In this document: piece by piece, positions 27,424-36,736 of the stretch | Layout of the letters: each line of letters opens with the position of its first letter | Numbering within the stretch: the first letter of the stretch is position 1 | Source of the DNA: Verrucomicrobiia bacterium | GTDB taxonomy: Bacteria > Verrucomicrobiota > Verrucomicrobiia > Verrucomicrobiales > Akkermansiaceae | Assembly: GCA_030430455.1 (NCBI GenBank) | Contig: JAUIJB010000005.1 | Coordinates: 1 to 64,000, forward strand | Reading direction: 5' to 3' | DNA: 64,000 nt | Notes under the pieces: generated by a model | Told to the model about the DNA's origin: nothing | What the model saw: the letters and a program-made list of their open reading frames with translations, nothing else | The model's database searches: none | Position numbers and translations under genes: made by a program

Positions 27424-29718
27424 ATGCGGATGCCGCTCCTCGCCCTGCTCACCACCCCGGCCCTCGCCGCCCCGGTCGACCCGGTCGAGCTCGAGGCACG
27501 CTGGGACGCCGAGGTGTTCCCGGTGGTCGAGCGCTACTGCTTTGACTGCCACGGCGAAGGCATCCGCGAGGGCGAGCTGGACCTCGAGGACTTTCCGGAC
27601 ATCGCCTCGATGCAGGCCGACCGCGAGCGCTGGAAGCGGATCCGCGGCCACATCGACCAGCGGCTGATGCCGCCGGTCGACGAAGACCAGCCGAGCGACG
27701 AGCAGCGCCGCCTGCTGGTCGAGTGGATCGATGCCGCCGTGTTCCCGGTCGACCCGGACAACCCGGACCCCGGACGGGTGACGATCCGCCGCCTGAACCG
27801 AATCGAGTACGAAAACACCGTCCACGACCTGCTCGGCATCCGCACGCCGCTCCGGGACCACCTGCCGCCGGACGACTCCGGCTACGGCTTCGACCACATC
27901 GGCGACGTCCTGACCCTCTCCCCCGCCCACCTCGATCGCCTGCTCGACACGGCCGGGATCGCGCTCGACGCCGCCCTCCACCCCGAGCCGATGCCCTACC
28001 CGCGGCGGCAGGTCGCCGGCAAGGACCTCGCCGGCCATGGCTTGGTGCGCGACCGCGCCCGCTGGCTGGTCACCAACGGGCGGGTCGGCATCGAGCACCG
28101 CTTCGAGCGCGACCGCCGCTACCGGATCCGGTTCCGTGCCGGGGGAACCCCGGGCAAGCGGGTCGCCCCGCTGGTCGAGCTGCGGCTCGGCGGCGAACGG
28201 ATCGCGGAGTTCCCGATCGAGCGCCCGCTCGATGCCGCCGGCGACTACCAGGTCGACTACCGCCCGGCAAAGGCGGGCAGGCAGCCCGTCGAAATCCACT
28301 TCATCAACGACTTCCACGACCCCGGGCTGCCGGCCGAGGAGGGCCGCGACCGCAACCTGTTGGTCGAGTCGCTGGCGATCGAAGGCCCCCTCGACGGCCC
28401 GCGGCCGGCCAAGCCGGCGAGCCACCGGCGGATCTACCTCGATCGCGAGGCGGACGAGTCCGACGCCGACTACACCCGCCGGGTGCTGAAGCGCTTCGCC
28501 GACCGCGCCTTCCGGCGACCCTGCCGCGACGACGAGCTCGAGCGCTACCTCGCGCTGGCCGCCAGCGCGCGCGAGGACGGCCTCGACCCGATCGACTGCG
28601 ACGCCGCCATCCGCCTGGCCCTCGAGACCATGCTCGTCTCCCCCGCTTTCCTATTCCGCGAGGAGCCGCAGCCCGCGCCCGACGACCCCGGGCGCATCCA
28701 CCGGATCGACGAGCACAGCCTGGCCAGCCGGCTGTCCTACTTCCTCTGGAGCACCATGCCCGACGCGGAACTGCGCCGGCTTGCCGACGAGGGCCGCCTG
28801 CGCGACGAGCTCGACGCCCAGGTCGCGCGCATGCTGGCCTCGCCCAAGGCGGAGGAGTTCGTCCGCCACTTCACCGGCCAGTGGCTCCAGCTCCGCGACC
28901 TGGCGCAGAGCTTCCCCTCGCGGCGCCACTTCCGCGACTGGCAGGGCGCCCTGGCCGGCGACATGCGCCGCGAGACCGAGATGCTGTTCGCGGAGATGAC
29001 CGCCGCCGACCTGCCCGTCACCACCCTGCTCGAGGCAGACTTCACCTTCGTCAACGAGCGACTCGCGCGCCACTACGGGATCGACGGCGTCGAGGGCCGC
29101 AAGTTCCGGCGGGTCGAGGTGGAGGCCCCCGAGCGCCGCGGCCTGCTCGGCCACGGGTCGTTCCTTCTGGTCACCTCTTATCCGACCCGTACTTCGCCGG
29201 TGCTGCGCGGCAAGTACGTGCTTGAGAACCTCCTCGACACGGCACCGCCACCGCCGCCGCCGAACGTCCCGCAGCTCGAGGCGCCGTCGCGCCACGGCAA
29301 GGGCCTGAGCCTGCGCGAGCAGATGGAGCGCCATCGCGAGGACCCGTCCTGCGCGGCCTGTCACGCGCTGATGGACCCGACCGGCTTCGGCCTCGAGGGC
29401 TTCGACGGCGTCGGCCGCCGGCGGACGGAGGAGAACGGCAGGCCGATCAACGACCGCGGCCAACTCGCCGGCGGCGCCCGCTTCGCCGGCCCGGCCGAGC
29501 TGCGCGCGATCCTGCTGCGCGACCACCGCGAGGAGTTCCTCCGCTCGGTCGCCTCGCGGATGCTCACCTACGCCATCGGGCGCGGGACCGACTGGTACGA
29601 CCGGCCGGCGATCGACCGGATCGTCCGCGAGACAAGGGTCGCGGACGAGGGCACGCGGGCGATGATCCGTGCGGTGGTCGACTCCGCCCCGTTCCAATAC
29701 CGCCGGGGCGACGGTTGA
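27424..29718 (+). CDS. DUF1592/DUF1588/DUF1585/DUF1587/DUF1595 cytochrome-like secreted protein
   Basis: A 764-residue protein of the planctomycete/verrucomicrobial family. A short signal (RMPLLALLTTPALAA) precedes a heme c motif CFDCH at residues 39-43. Then come DUF1587 (VTIRRLNRIEYENTVHDLLG), a CBM-like region, DUF1595 (about 350-410), DUF1592 (SLASRLSYFLWSTMPD, about 435-560), DUF1588 with a second CXXCH in DPSCAACHALMDPTGFGLEG (about 640-665), and DUF1585 at the end. The role of these proteins is not known; the two heme motifs suggest redox function at the cell surface. It is followed 40 bases later by a DUF1552 gene, the usual pair, probably in one operon. Confidence 0.92.
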   Translation: MRMPLLALLTTPALAAPVDPVELEARWDAEVFPVVERYCFDCHGEGIREGELDLEDFPDIASMQADRERWKRIRGHIDQRLMPPVDEDQPSDEQRRLLVEWIDAAVFPVDPDNPDPGRVTIRRLNRIEYENTVHDLLGIRTPLRDHLPPDDSGYGFDHIGDVLTLSPAHLDRLLDTAGIALDAALHPEPMPYPRRQVAGKDLAGHGLVRDRARWLVTNGRVGIEHRFERDRRYRIRFRAGGTPGKRVAPLVELRLGGERIAEFPIERPLDAAGDYQVDYRPAKAGRQPVEIHFINDFHDPGLPAEEGRDRNLLVESLAIEGPLDGPRPAKPASHRRIYLDREADESDADYTRRVLKRFADRAFRRPCRDDELERYLALAASAREDGLDPIDCDAAIRLALETMLVSPAFLFREEPQPAPDDPGRIHRIDEHSLASRLSYFLWSTMPDAELRRLADEGRLRDELDAQVARMLASPKAEEFVRHFTGQWLQLRDLAQSFPSRRHFRDWQGALAGDMRRETEMLFAEMTAADLPVTTLLEADFTFVNERLARHYGIDGVEGRKFRRVEVEAPERRGLLGHGSFLLVTSYPTRTSPVLRGKYVLENLLDTAPPPPPPNVPQLEAPSRHGKGLSLREQMERHREDPSCAACHALMDPTGFGLEGFDGVGRRRTEENGRPINDRGQLAGGARFAGPAELRAILLRDHREEFLRSVASRMLTYAIGRGTDWYDRPAIDRIVRETRVADEGTRAMIRAVVDSAPFQYRRGDG

Positions 29719-29758
29719 AACATCGCCCACCCCTGCTTCGTTCCCTAGAAGAGTCGCC

Positions 29759-31060
29759 ATGAACACCCGCCGCAACTTCCTCAAGGGCATCGCCACGACC
29801 CTGGCCCTGCCCCCGCTCGAGAGCCTCGCCGCGGCGGTCCCGGCCGCCGCCGCCGCTCCGAACCGCCTCGCCTTCGTCTACTTCCCCAACGGCGTGAACG
29901 TGGCCGAGTGGGCGCCCTCGCTGGTCGACGGGAAGCTGAAGCTCGAGCGCAGCCTCGAGCCGCTCGCCGGCCTGGCCGACCACCTCTCGGTGCTTCAGGG
30001 GCTCGACCACGACAAGGCCTTCGCCAACGGCGACGGTGCGGGTGACCACGCCCGGGCCAACGCCACCTTCCTGACCGGCTGCCAGGCCCGCAAGACCTCC
30101 GGCGCCAACCTCCAGATCGGCGTCTCGGTCGACCAGATCGCGGCGCGCGAGATCGGCCACCGGACCCGGGTGCGCTCGCTCGAGTTGTCGACCGACCCGC
30201 CGCGGCGCTCGGGCCACTGCGACTCGGGCTACTCCTGCGCCTATCAGTTCAACCTTTCCTGGCTCAACGAGACCACCCCGGCCCCGGCCGAGCGCGACCC
30301 GCGGATGGTCTTCGAGAAGTTGTTCGGCTCGGGCGACCGCCGCGAGGACGGCCGCCGCCGCCACCTGCGCAAGAGCATCCTCGACTTCGTCCGCGACGAC
30401 GCCCGCCGGCTGCAGGGCCGGCTCGGCTCGACCGACCGCGGCAAGCTCGACGAGTACCTCACCTCGGTGCGCGAGCTCGAGCAGCGCATCGAGCAGGCCG
30501 AGGCCTTCCCGGCGGAGGAGCCGGAGGCCGACAAGCCGGACGGCATCCCGGGCAGCTACCGCGAGCACATCCGCCTGCAGTTCGAGCTGATGGCGCTGGC
30601 CTTCGAGACCGACACCACGCGCATCTCGACCTTCATGCTGGCGCACGACGGCTCCAACCGCCCCTTCCCCGAGCTCGACATCCACTCCGGCCACCACCAG
30701 TTGTCGCACCACCGCAACAACCCGGAGAACCTCGCCTCGATCGCCCGCATCGACCGCTTCTACACCGAGCAGTTCGCCTGGTTCCTCGAGCGCCTGCGCC
30801 GCACCCGCGAGGGCGACGGCAACCTCCTCGACCACTCGATGATCGTCTACGGCGGCGGCATCAAGGACGGCAACCGCCACAACCACGACGACCTGCCGAT
30901 CCTCCTCGCCGGCCGCGGCGGCGGCAGCCTCCGGCCCGGGCGGATGATCCGTGCCGAGGAGGGCACGCCGATGACCAACCTCTACCTGTCGCTGCTCGAC
31001 CGGATGAACGTCGACGCTGAGCGCATCGGCGACTCGACCGGGCGCTTCGACCGGATCTGA
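29759..31060 (+). CDS. DUF1552 protein with Tat signal
   Basis: A 433-residue secreted protein of the DUF1552 family. The N-terminus MNTRRNFLKGIATTLALPPL is a twin-arginine signal (RRNFLKG), so it is exported folded. The body shows FVYFPNGVN near the start, LQGLDHDKA, HARANATFLTGCQARKTSGA, DIHSGHHQLSHHRNNPENL and a late SMIVYGGGIKDGNRHNHDDL, patterns of the family that resemble sulfatase/alkaline-phosphatase-like DUF1501 relatives. The histidine-rich stretches may bind metal. Start ATG 29759 was chosen over an upstream extension because of the Tat motif. Function unknown; always found beside DUF1592-type proteins. Confidence 0.92.
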   Translation: MNTRRNFLKGIATTLALPPLESLAAAVPAAAAAPNRLAFVYFPNGVNVAEWAPSLVDGKLKLERSLEPLAGLADHLSVLQGLDHDKAFANGDGAGDHARANATFLTGCQARKTSGANLQIGVSVDQIAAREIGHRTRVRSLELSTDPPRRSGHCDSGYSCAYQFNLSWLNETTPAPAERDPRMVFEKLFGSGDRREDGRRRHLRKSILDFVRDDARRLQGRLGSTDRGKLDEYLTSVRELEQRIEQAEAFPAEEPEADKPDGIPGSYREHIRLQFELMALAFETDTTRISTFMLAHDGSNRPFPELDIHSGHHQLSHHRNNPENLASIARIDRFYTEQFAWFLERLRRTREGDGNLLDHSMIVYGGGIKDGNRHNHDDLPILLAGRGGGSLRPGRMIRAEEGTPMTNLYLSLLDRMNVDAERIGDSTGRFDRI

Positions 31061-31067
31061 GCGCGAA

Positions 31068-31901
31068 TCACTCCGCCGGCTGCCCAGCGGCGACGTTCTC
31101 GCGGTGGGTGAAGATCTTGAGCGGTCGGCGGGGCTCGTCGCGGTCGGCGCGGTAGAGCACCACCAAACTCGACTCGCCCTGCTGCTGCTCGAGGCCGAGC
31201 TGGTAGAGCCAGGAGATCTCGCCGCCGCGGTCGGCCAGGCCGGCCTGGAACTCGGCCACCTTGCCGGGCTGCAGGCGCCGGCGGAGGGTGCCGCCGGAGC
31301 GCAGCGCGGCCCTCTCACCGCTGAGGACGATCGGGACGGGCCAGGGCGAGACATTGACGACCCGGAGCTCCCCCGGGGTCCGGCCGATTCCGATCACCCT
31401 AGCGCGCGCCTTTTCCCAGCTGCCCTCGTCGCGATCGCGCCACAGGATCACCAGCAGGTCGCCCTGCTCCGGGCGCTCGAGCCGCAGCCAGGGTTCGCTC
31501 TCGCCGTCCTCCTCGCGCATCAACACGAGGCTTCCCGGCCCCTCCGCGACCTCGAGCGGCCGCGACACCAGCCCGAGCCGAAGCCGGGCCTGGCCGAGCG
31601 CGCGCAGCTTGTCGCCCTCCGGCGCGCGCGCGCCCACGCTCACCGAGCTGGGTGGCACGCTTCCCGGCGGAGGCGGCAACTCGGTGGCGATTCCGTTGCG
31701 AATCACCTGCTCGTAGGGCGGCGCCTCGCCCACCGCCAGGAAACGGACCTGGCGCTTCGCCTTGCCGGCGGCGGACGACGGTTCGGCGTCGTCCCGCGCC
31801 GCGGCACTCCCCGCCATCCCCGCCATGCCCACCGCGACCATCGCGAGGACGGGCGCCAGCTTGTTCCGAAAGCCTCTCAAACCTCCTCGGGCCGCAGCCA
31901 A
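31068..31901 (-). CDS. Hypothetical exported protein overlapping the Verru_Chthon A-like gene
   Basis: A 277-residue protein I do not recognise. The N-terminus has a signal-peptide-like stretch (KLAPVLAMVAVGMAGMAGSA). The rest has repeated beta-type segments (VRFLAVGEAPPYEQVIRNG, RVVNVSPWPVPIVLSG, LEQQQGESSLVVLYRADRDE) without a domain I can name. Its ATG (31901) lies 25 bases inside the end of the gene upstream (31877-35518), so the two are an operon and probably work together. It is convergent with the DUF1552 gene, with only a 7-base gap. Confidence 0.7.
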   Translation of the reverse strand: MAAARGGLRGFRNKLAPVLAMVAVGMAGMAGSAAARDDAEPSSAAGKAKRQVRFLAVGEAPPYEQVIRNGIATELPPPPGSVPPSSVSVGARAPEGDKLRALGQARLRLGLVSRPLEVAEGPGSLVLMREEDGESEPWLRLERPEQGDLLVILWRDRDEGSWEKARARVIGIGRTPGELRVVNVSPWPVPIVLSGERAALRSGGTLRRRLQPGKVAEFQAGLADRGGEISWLYQLGLEQQQGESSLVVLYRADRDEPRRPLKIFTHRENVAAGQPAE

Positions 31902-34900
31902 CGGAAAGAAACCACCTCGAAGCGACGACCAAAGTCGTCGTCGTCACCCTGCCGCGCCGAATTCAGGCCGCTCGCGTCCGGCTCGAGCGGAACCGGGGTG
32001 CGCTGGACCGTCGCCTCGCACCATGCCCGCGACACCACCGACCCCGCCGCGTCGCGCGAGTCGCCGTAGGCGCGGATGAGGAAGGTGTCCGAGCGGGCGC
32101 TCAGAACCGGCGCCAGGCCCTGCAGCAGGTCGCCCTGGGTCACGAACCCGGGCGCACCCCAGGCCTTCGAACTCGGCTTCAGGCGGTGCTCGAGGCGGGT
32201 CGCGTCGTCGATGTGGTCGGGGTGGTTGTAGTCGCGGATGCTCTCGTCGTTGTCGATGCGCAGGTCGCCGTAGGAGCCCGAATCGAAGCCGGCATTGATG
32301 CCCGAGCGGTCGATCGCCGCCTGCAGGGCGCCGCTGCGACCGGTCTCGTCGCCGGCGAGGCGGCGGTTGACGAAGTCGGCCAGCGAGAGGAAAGGCCCGC
32401 GGGCCCGGACCTCGTCGACGATGGCCTCGGCAAGCCGCGCGATCTCGCCGTCATCCAGAACGCGTCGCCCGGACCAGGCATCCTGCCCCTCCGGGTTGCC
32501 GCCATCCCAGGTCCCGTCGGGCGGGTCGAGGATCCTCGCGACCGGCGTGCCACCACCGCCGCCATGGCCCCGGGCGGCCGCCAGCACGGCCTTCCAGGCC
32601 TCGACGCGCGTCGAGTTCACGTTGAAGGCACCGTCGACCACCAGGTGGTAGGCCGAGCGGTGGAAGTCGGCCAGGCGCGAGGTCGTGGCCTCGGCCCGGG
32701 TCGAAGCGGCGAGCCGCATCCGGCCGCTGGGCAGCGGGTTGCGGGCGGGCGAGACCAGGAAGTCCTCCTTGTCGCGGTAGTCACCACTAGAAACATAGTA
32801 GCGATCCCAGAGCGCCTGGTTGAGCTCGAAGGAGAGGTCGTAGACGACGTGGTCGCTCTCGGGAACATCCTGCAGGAGCCCGCGGGCCGTGCTGGCCCAG
32901 TCGTCGCGGCCATGCGAACGCTCGCCGTCGGCGGCCCAGCCGATGGCGCCGTGATGAAAGCCACCGAGCGCCTCCGCGGCCACCGACCCGGTGGGCGGCA
33001 CCGTGCCCGCGAGTCCGTCGAGGCCGAGCCGCGGGTCGGCCAGCGAGTTGCCGAAGGCGAACGAGGGATGCCAGACGAACTCCGAGAACTGGGCGTGCTG
33101 GAACTGGCCGAGGGACACCACGCCGACCCCCTCCCGCGGCAGCTCGAAGAGGATGTTGCGCGCCCGTCCCTCCTGGGGCGGGCCAAAGGGATTGCCGTGG
33201 TAGCGACCGTCGCGGTAGACCGGCATCTGGTCGGACCAGCCGACCGCCTGGTCGTAGAGGTCGCGGGTGTAGATGCCGAAGAACCACGGACCGCCGGCGT
33301 GGCCGTATCCGGAATCACTGCCGATATCGACCCCCCACTTCGTCGATCCGCCCTGTCCCCCGGCGCCGGCGGAGCCCGAGTCGAGGGTCCCGCCGATGTT
33401 CTCCCAGGGAGTCCTCAGTGCGTAGGCCGCCCGCGGGTTCCAGTTGGCGAAGGGGGCCTCGTCGAAGAAGCCGGTCCCCTCCAGCGGGCCCGCTCCCTTG
33501 CGGTTCGACTCGTGCTCGTCGAACCAGCGCAGGCGGATGCCCTCGCGCGTGCGCACCGAGGGCGCCAGGGTCGGGGTCGGCGACTGGGCCGAGAGCAGCT
33601 CCATGTCCATCCGCGCATACCACTCGATGCGCGGTTCCTTGCCGGCGCCGTACTGCAGCGAGGCGGAGACGTAGGCCAGCTGCGGCAGCGCATCGAAGGA
33701 CTCGTAGGTGACGGTCGAGGCGTTCCCGATGCTCTTCATGACCACCCGGGTGTCGTCGGCCTGGTACTCGACGCCATTGGCGAACTCGCTCAGCCAGAGC
33801 GGGGTCGGCTTATACCAGAAGCTGACCATGGGATAGGTCTGCCCGCCACCGATGTCCGAGCCCGAGACGTAGAAGCTCCGCGCGGGGTCGGGGCCGACCT
33901 CGCAGCTCAGGCGGTTGTTCGCCAGGTTGTAGGCCCCGCTCTTGTAGGTGGAGAGCGCGTCGTACTCGGCGGAGTTGGCCGGCGAGAAGACCAGGCACTC
34001 GCCCGGGCCGAAGGTCGTCTTCGGAACCGAGAAGTAATAGCAGCCCATGTAGGGGTCGTCGTAAGCCGAGGTGGTGAGCAGCAGGATGTTGTCGATGAAG
34101 TCGGTGCGGCGTCCGCCCTCGAACGAGATCCACTTGCCGATCCGCTCCTCGGTGTCGAGGGTCCACATCTCCTGCCGACCGTTGCCCTGGATCATCACGA
34201 TCGCCGGATCGAACTCGAGCTCGACGTTGTAGGGGTTCCACAACACCACCCGCGGGTAGAGATGGTGGCGCAGCTGGAACTTGCCCTGCTGGGTCGGGAA
34301 ATTGCTGATCTGGAGGTAGTGCGAGGCCTCGACGAGGATCGGCTGCAGCTTGCTCGAGCGGCTGCGCAGCTCGGTGGGTGTCTCGTTGGCATAGGCCCGG
34401 TCGCGGCTCATCGCGGCGAGCTCCGCGGCGTCGTCCACGCCCGCCGGCGCACGGCTGACGACCCCGCTGCCGTCGTAGGCCGCGAGCTCTCGCGCCCAGT
34501 CGCGAATCACCCCGAAGCACGGGCCGGAAAGCTGGTGGCGCGACGCGGTGGCGAGCACGTCGAGGATGCCGGCGCCGTCGTCGAGGCCCTCGAGGCCGTC
34601 CTTCGGCCGGATCACGCCGTCGGGGCTCTGCAGGTAGGCGCTCAGGTCGCGCTTGAGCCCACCCGCGTGCACATCCGCCTGGACGCCGCGCGACGACACC
34701 GTGAAATCGTGGAAGCGTTCCTTTTCCCAACCCCGCGACCCCGTCGCCACCCCCACCATGCCGGCGCTGCCGAGCGCATCGCGGCGGCGGGAGTCGATCG
34801 ACTCGCCACCGGTCATCACCCCGGCGTCGGCCTGTTGGCTGGCGAGCAGGCGGAACTCGTCGCGGCCGGGTTGGCCGGGATCGACCGGCGCCTCGCCATG

Positions 34901-35518
34901 GGCGTCGGCAACCGCCAGGTTGGCGCGCACCCCGAGGTCGCCGGTCCACCACGCGATGCGCGACTCGTCATCCCCGCCGCCGACCGGGATCAACGGGGCG
35001 TGGACACGCGCGTCGGCGTGGTCGCCGACCGAGCCGTCGCCAACCAGGGAAATGGAATCGCTCCCGGCGGGAAGCTCGCCACCACCGCTGACCAGCCACT
35101 CGAGCACCTCCGGGCCGGTGCTGTCCGCAGCATGACGGAGGTCGATCCAGCCACCGGTCTCCGAATCCCGCATCCAGTAGCTCGAACCGTCCTCGCGGGT
35201 CGTGCGCCACACGCCGGTCCAGTGCGGCTCGATTGCTCCATCCGCGGCGCCACCGACGAGCTCGCCGGTGGCCGAGACGCGTTGGTCCGGACCGAGGTTG
35301 CGCTGCAGCTGGCCGATCGCCTGAGCCAAGGCCAGCCGGGCATTGGCCCGGGCCTGGGCCTGGTGGATCCCCATCGTCGAGCGCCTCAGCTCGGTCGCCG
35401 ACAAGCCGAGCATCGCCAAGGTGATGACGGCCAGCAGGGCCATCATCATCAAGCTGACCACCAGGGAGAATCCCTGGTTGCGCCGCAAGGCGCTCAGACG
35501 CCGTCCGGGGGATGTCAT
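31877..35518 (-). CDS. Verru_Chthon cassette protein A-like, prepilin-like giant protein
   Basis: A 1,213-residue protein with a prepilin-like N-terminus: basic residues, then QGFSLVVSLMMMALLAVITL, with the G^F cleavage motif and a long hydrophobic helix; the usual Glu at +5 is Val. This start and the length match the Verru_Chthon cassette protein A family, known from Verrucomicrobia. The body contains repeated segments on the type of PilX/minor-pilin assembly proteins (LRSRSSKLQPILVEASHYLQ, YPRVVLWNPYNVELEFDP, ARMRLAASTRAEATTSRL) and helix-hairpin-like FLSLADFVNRRLAG near the C-terminus. The classical partners B, C and D are not adjacent. The ATG at 35518 was preferred to a TTG 9 codons upstream. 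It likely acts with the type IV pilus-like machinery. Confidence 0.85.
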   Translation of the reverse strand: MTSPGRRLSALRRNQGFSLVVSLMMMALLAVITLAMLGLSATELRRSTMGIHQAQARANARLALAQAIGQLQRNLGPDQRVSATGELVGGAADGAIEPHWTGVWRTTREDGSSYWMRDSETGGWIDLRHAADSTGPEVLEWLVSGGGELPAGSDSISLVGDGSVGDHADARVHAPLIPVGGGDDESRIAWWTGDLGVRANLAVADAHGEAPVDPGQPGRDEFRLLASQQADAGVMTGGESIDSRRRDALGSAGMVGVATGSRGWEKERFHDFTVSSRGVQADVHAGGLKRDLSAYLQSPDGVIRPKDGLEGLDDGAGILDVLATASRHQLSGPCFGVIRDWARELAAYDGSGVVSRAPAGVDDAAELAAMSRDRAYANETPTELRSRSSKLQPILVEASHYLQISNFPTQQGKFQLRHHLYPRVVLWNPYNVELEFDPAIVMIQGNGRQEMWTLDTEERIGKWISFEGGRRTDFIDNILLLTTSAYDDPYMGCYYFSVPKTTFGPGECLVFSPANSAEYDALSTYKSGAYNLANNRLSCEVGPDPARSFYVSGSDIGGGQTYPMVSFWYKPTPLWLSEFANGVEYQADDTRVVMKSIGNASTVTYESFDALPQLAYVSASLQYGAGKEPRIEWYARMDMELLSAQSPTPTLAPSVRTREGIRLRWFDEHESNRKGAGPLEGTGFFDEAPFANWNPRAAYALRTPWENIGGTLDSGSAGAGGQGGSTKWGVDIGSDSGYGHAGGPWFFGIYTRDLYDQAVGWSDQMPVYRDGRYHGNPFGPPQEGRARNILFELPREGVGVVSLGQFQHAQFSEFVWHPSFAFGNSLADPRLGLDGLAGTVPPTGSVAAEALGGFHHGAIGWAADGERSHGRDDWASTARGLLQDVPESDHVVYDLSFELNQALWDRYYVSSGDYRDKEDFLVSPARNPLPSGRMRLAASTRAEATTSRLADFHRSAYHLVVDGAFNVNSTRVEAWKAVLAAARGHGGGGGTPVARILDPPDGTWDGGNPEGQDAWSGRRVLDDGEIARLAEAIVDEVRARGPFLSLADFVNRRLAGDETGRSGALQAAIDRSGINAGFDSGSYGDLRIDNDESIRDYNHPDHIDDATRLEHRLKPSSKAWGAPGFVTQGDLLQGLAPVLSARSDTFLIRAYGDSRDAAGSVVSRAWCEATVQRTPVPLEPDASGLNSARQGDDDDFGRRFEVVSFRWLRPEEV

Positions 35519-35599
35519 TTTCGCTAGTACTCTATAGCCCCCCAAGCGGCATTTTCACATCGAAATTTCACCTTAGCCGAAATGCCTCCTTGCGGATAC

Positions 35600-35698
35600 C
35601 TACGCAAAGACGTAGTATTCAGCATCCCGAAGTGAAACGGGATCCGTGTGTTTGTTTTTCACCGGGGTCGGTGCGTTTGGCCGGCCCCGGTTTTCTTT
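35600..35698 (+). ncRNA. Candidate small RNA with three stem-loops and terminator
   Basis: In the gap between two minus-strand genes, the plus strand shows three successive hairpins: CTACG-CAAAGA-CGTAG (35600-35615), ATCCCG-AAGTGAAA-CGGGAT (35624-35643), and a strong 11-pair stem ACCGGGGTCGG / CCGGCCCCGGT (35661-35691) followed by TTTCTTT. The last looks like a rho-independent terminator for a plus-strand transcript, but no plus-strand gene precedes it. One pair is a G-T wobble on the plus strand and a mismatch on the minus strand, which favours plus-strand folding. The first hairpin could also be an operator. The 5' end is not defined. Confidence 0.4.
35661..35697 (+). terminator. Strong hairpin with T-rich tail on the plus strand
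   Basis: The stem ACCGGGGTCGG / CCGGCCCCGGT with a nine-base loop is followed by TTTCTTT. It also lies 43 bases after the stop codon of the minus-strand LysR gene, where it could slow minus-strand transcription, although no T-run follows on that strand. Confidence 0.6.
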
Positions 35699-35733
35699 GG
35701 TATCCCAAGGAAAAACCGCAACTCGACGGGGAA

Positions 35734-36615
35734 TCAAACGCTTGTTTCAACCGCCCGCAGCTCCTCGACCAGCACCTGCAGGGCTTCACTGGGCGGGCCT
35801 GGGGAGCTCCACCCGGCCGAGACCCGCACGGGCTCGGGTTCCGGGTCAAGCTCGCGGAATGCCAGGCCCTCGCCGTCGCTGAGTTCGCCCACCACCAACG
35901 CGACCCCCATGCCGCCGGCCACGGCCGTGCGCAGGCTGCTGCGGCCATCGAACTCCGCCCCGAGCCGCCCCTTCACCCCGTGCCTGGCGAAATACTGTCC
36001 GACCTGGCGCCAGTAGTCGGGGTAGTGGCGACGGTCGTAGCCCAGCAGGGTTTCGCCGGCAAGGTCGGCCGGGCGGATCGAGTCCCGCCCGGCCAGGCGG
36101 TGGCCCGACCACATCGACAATTTCCAGCGGCGGGTGGCCACGGGGGTCCACTCGATTCCAGCCCGCCCGCCCTCGGGCGGCACGGTGAAGATCAGCTCCA
36201 GCTCCCCGGCGAGGACCCCGGCGATCATCTCGGCGCTGCTGGCATCGCGCAGCTCGACCCGGACCCGCGGGTGACGCTGGGAAAACGCCGCGATCGCCAG
36301 GCCCAGGCTCGAGCCCACCAGCGAGGGCGCGTAGCCGACCCGGATCACCTCGGCGACGCTGGCCTGGCGGAGCCGCAACTCGAGCCGCTCGGCCTGGTCG
36401 AGCCAGCGGCGGCCCTCATCCTCGAGGATCCGCCCCGCGGCGCTGAGCGCGATCGAGTGCGCGCCGCGCTCGAGCAACTCGACGCCGAGCTCGTCCTCGA
36501 GCGCCTTGATCTGGCGGCTCAGCGCCGACTGGCTGAGGTGCAACTCGCGCGCCGCCGCGGTGATCGATCCCGCCCGGGCCACCACCAGGAATGCCTGCAC
36601 CTGTCGCCTTTCCAC
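35734..36615 (-). CDS. LysR-family transcriptional regulator
   Basis: A 293-residue regulator, full length for the family. The N-terminal winged helix-turn-helix is in MERRQVQAFLVVARAGSITA and ARELHLSQSALSRQIKALED (about 1-60). The ligand-binding domain (about 90-290) begins VAEVIRVGYAPSLVGSSLG and has a periplasmic-binding-protein fold. The start is GTG at 36615. It faces the pirin gene with a 121-base spacer; LysR regulators commonly control a divergent neighbour, so the pirin gene and perhaps the yceI genes are candidate targets. The effector molecule cannot be predicted. Confidence 0.95.
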   Translation of the reverse strand: MERRQVQAFLVVARAGSITAAARELHLSQSALSRQIKALEDELGVELLERGAHSIALSAAGRILEDEGRRWLDQAERLELRLRQASVAEVIRVGYAPSLVGSSLGLAIAAFSQRHPRVRVELRDASSAEMIAGVLAGELELIFTVPPEGGRAGIEWTPVATRRWKLSMWSGHRLAGRDSIRPADLAGETLLGYDRRHYPDYWRQVGQYFARHGVKGRLGAEFDGRSSLRTAVAGGMGVALVVGELSDGEGLAFRELDPEPEPVRVSAGWSSPGPPSEALQVLVEELRAVETSV

Positions 36616-36736
36616 GGCGTCGTTCTAGCGTGAAGCGGTCGCCTTGCCAGCCGCGAAACGCCCCCATGCGGCGGTCGCAGGCTCAGGCTGCGCAGGCGGC
36701 ATTCGCCAAATCCCGGAAGCATGGGATGATCCAAGC

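Noticed and set aside
31652..35527. A 1,291-codon plus-strand open frame
   Set aside because: It is antisense to the Verru_Chthon A-like gene, whose prepilin start and family pattern are convincing.
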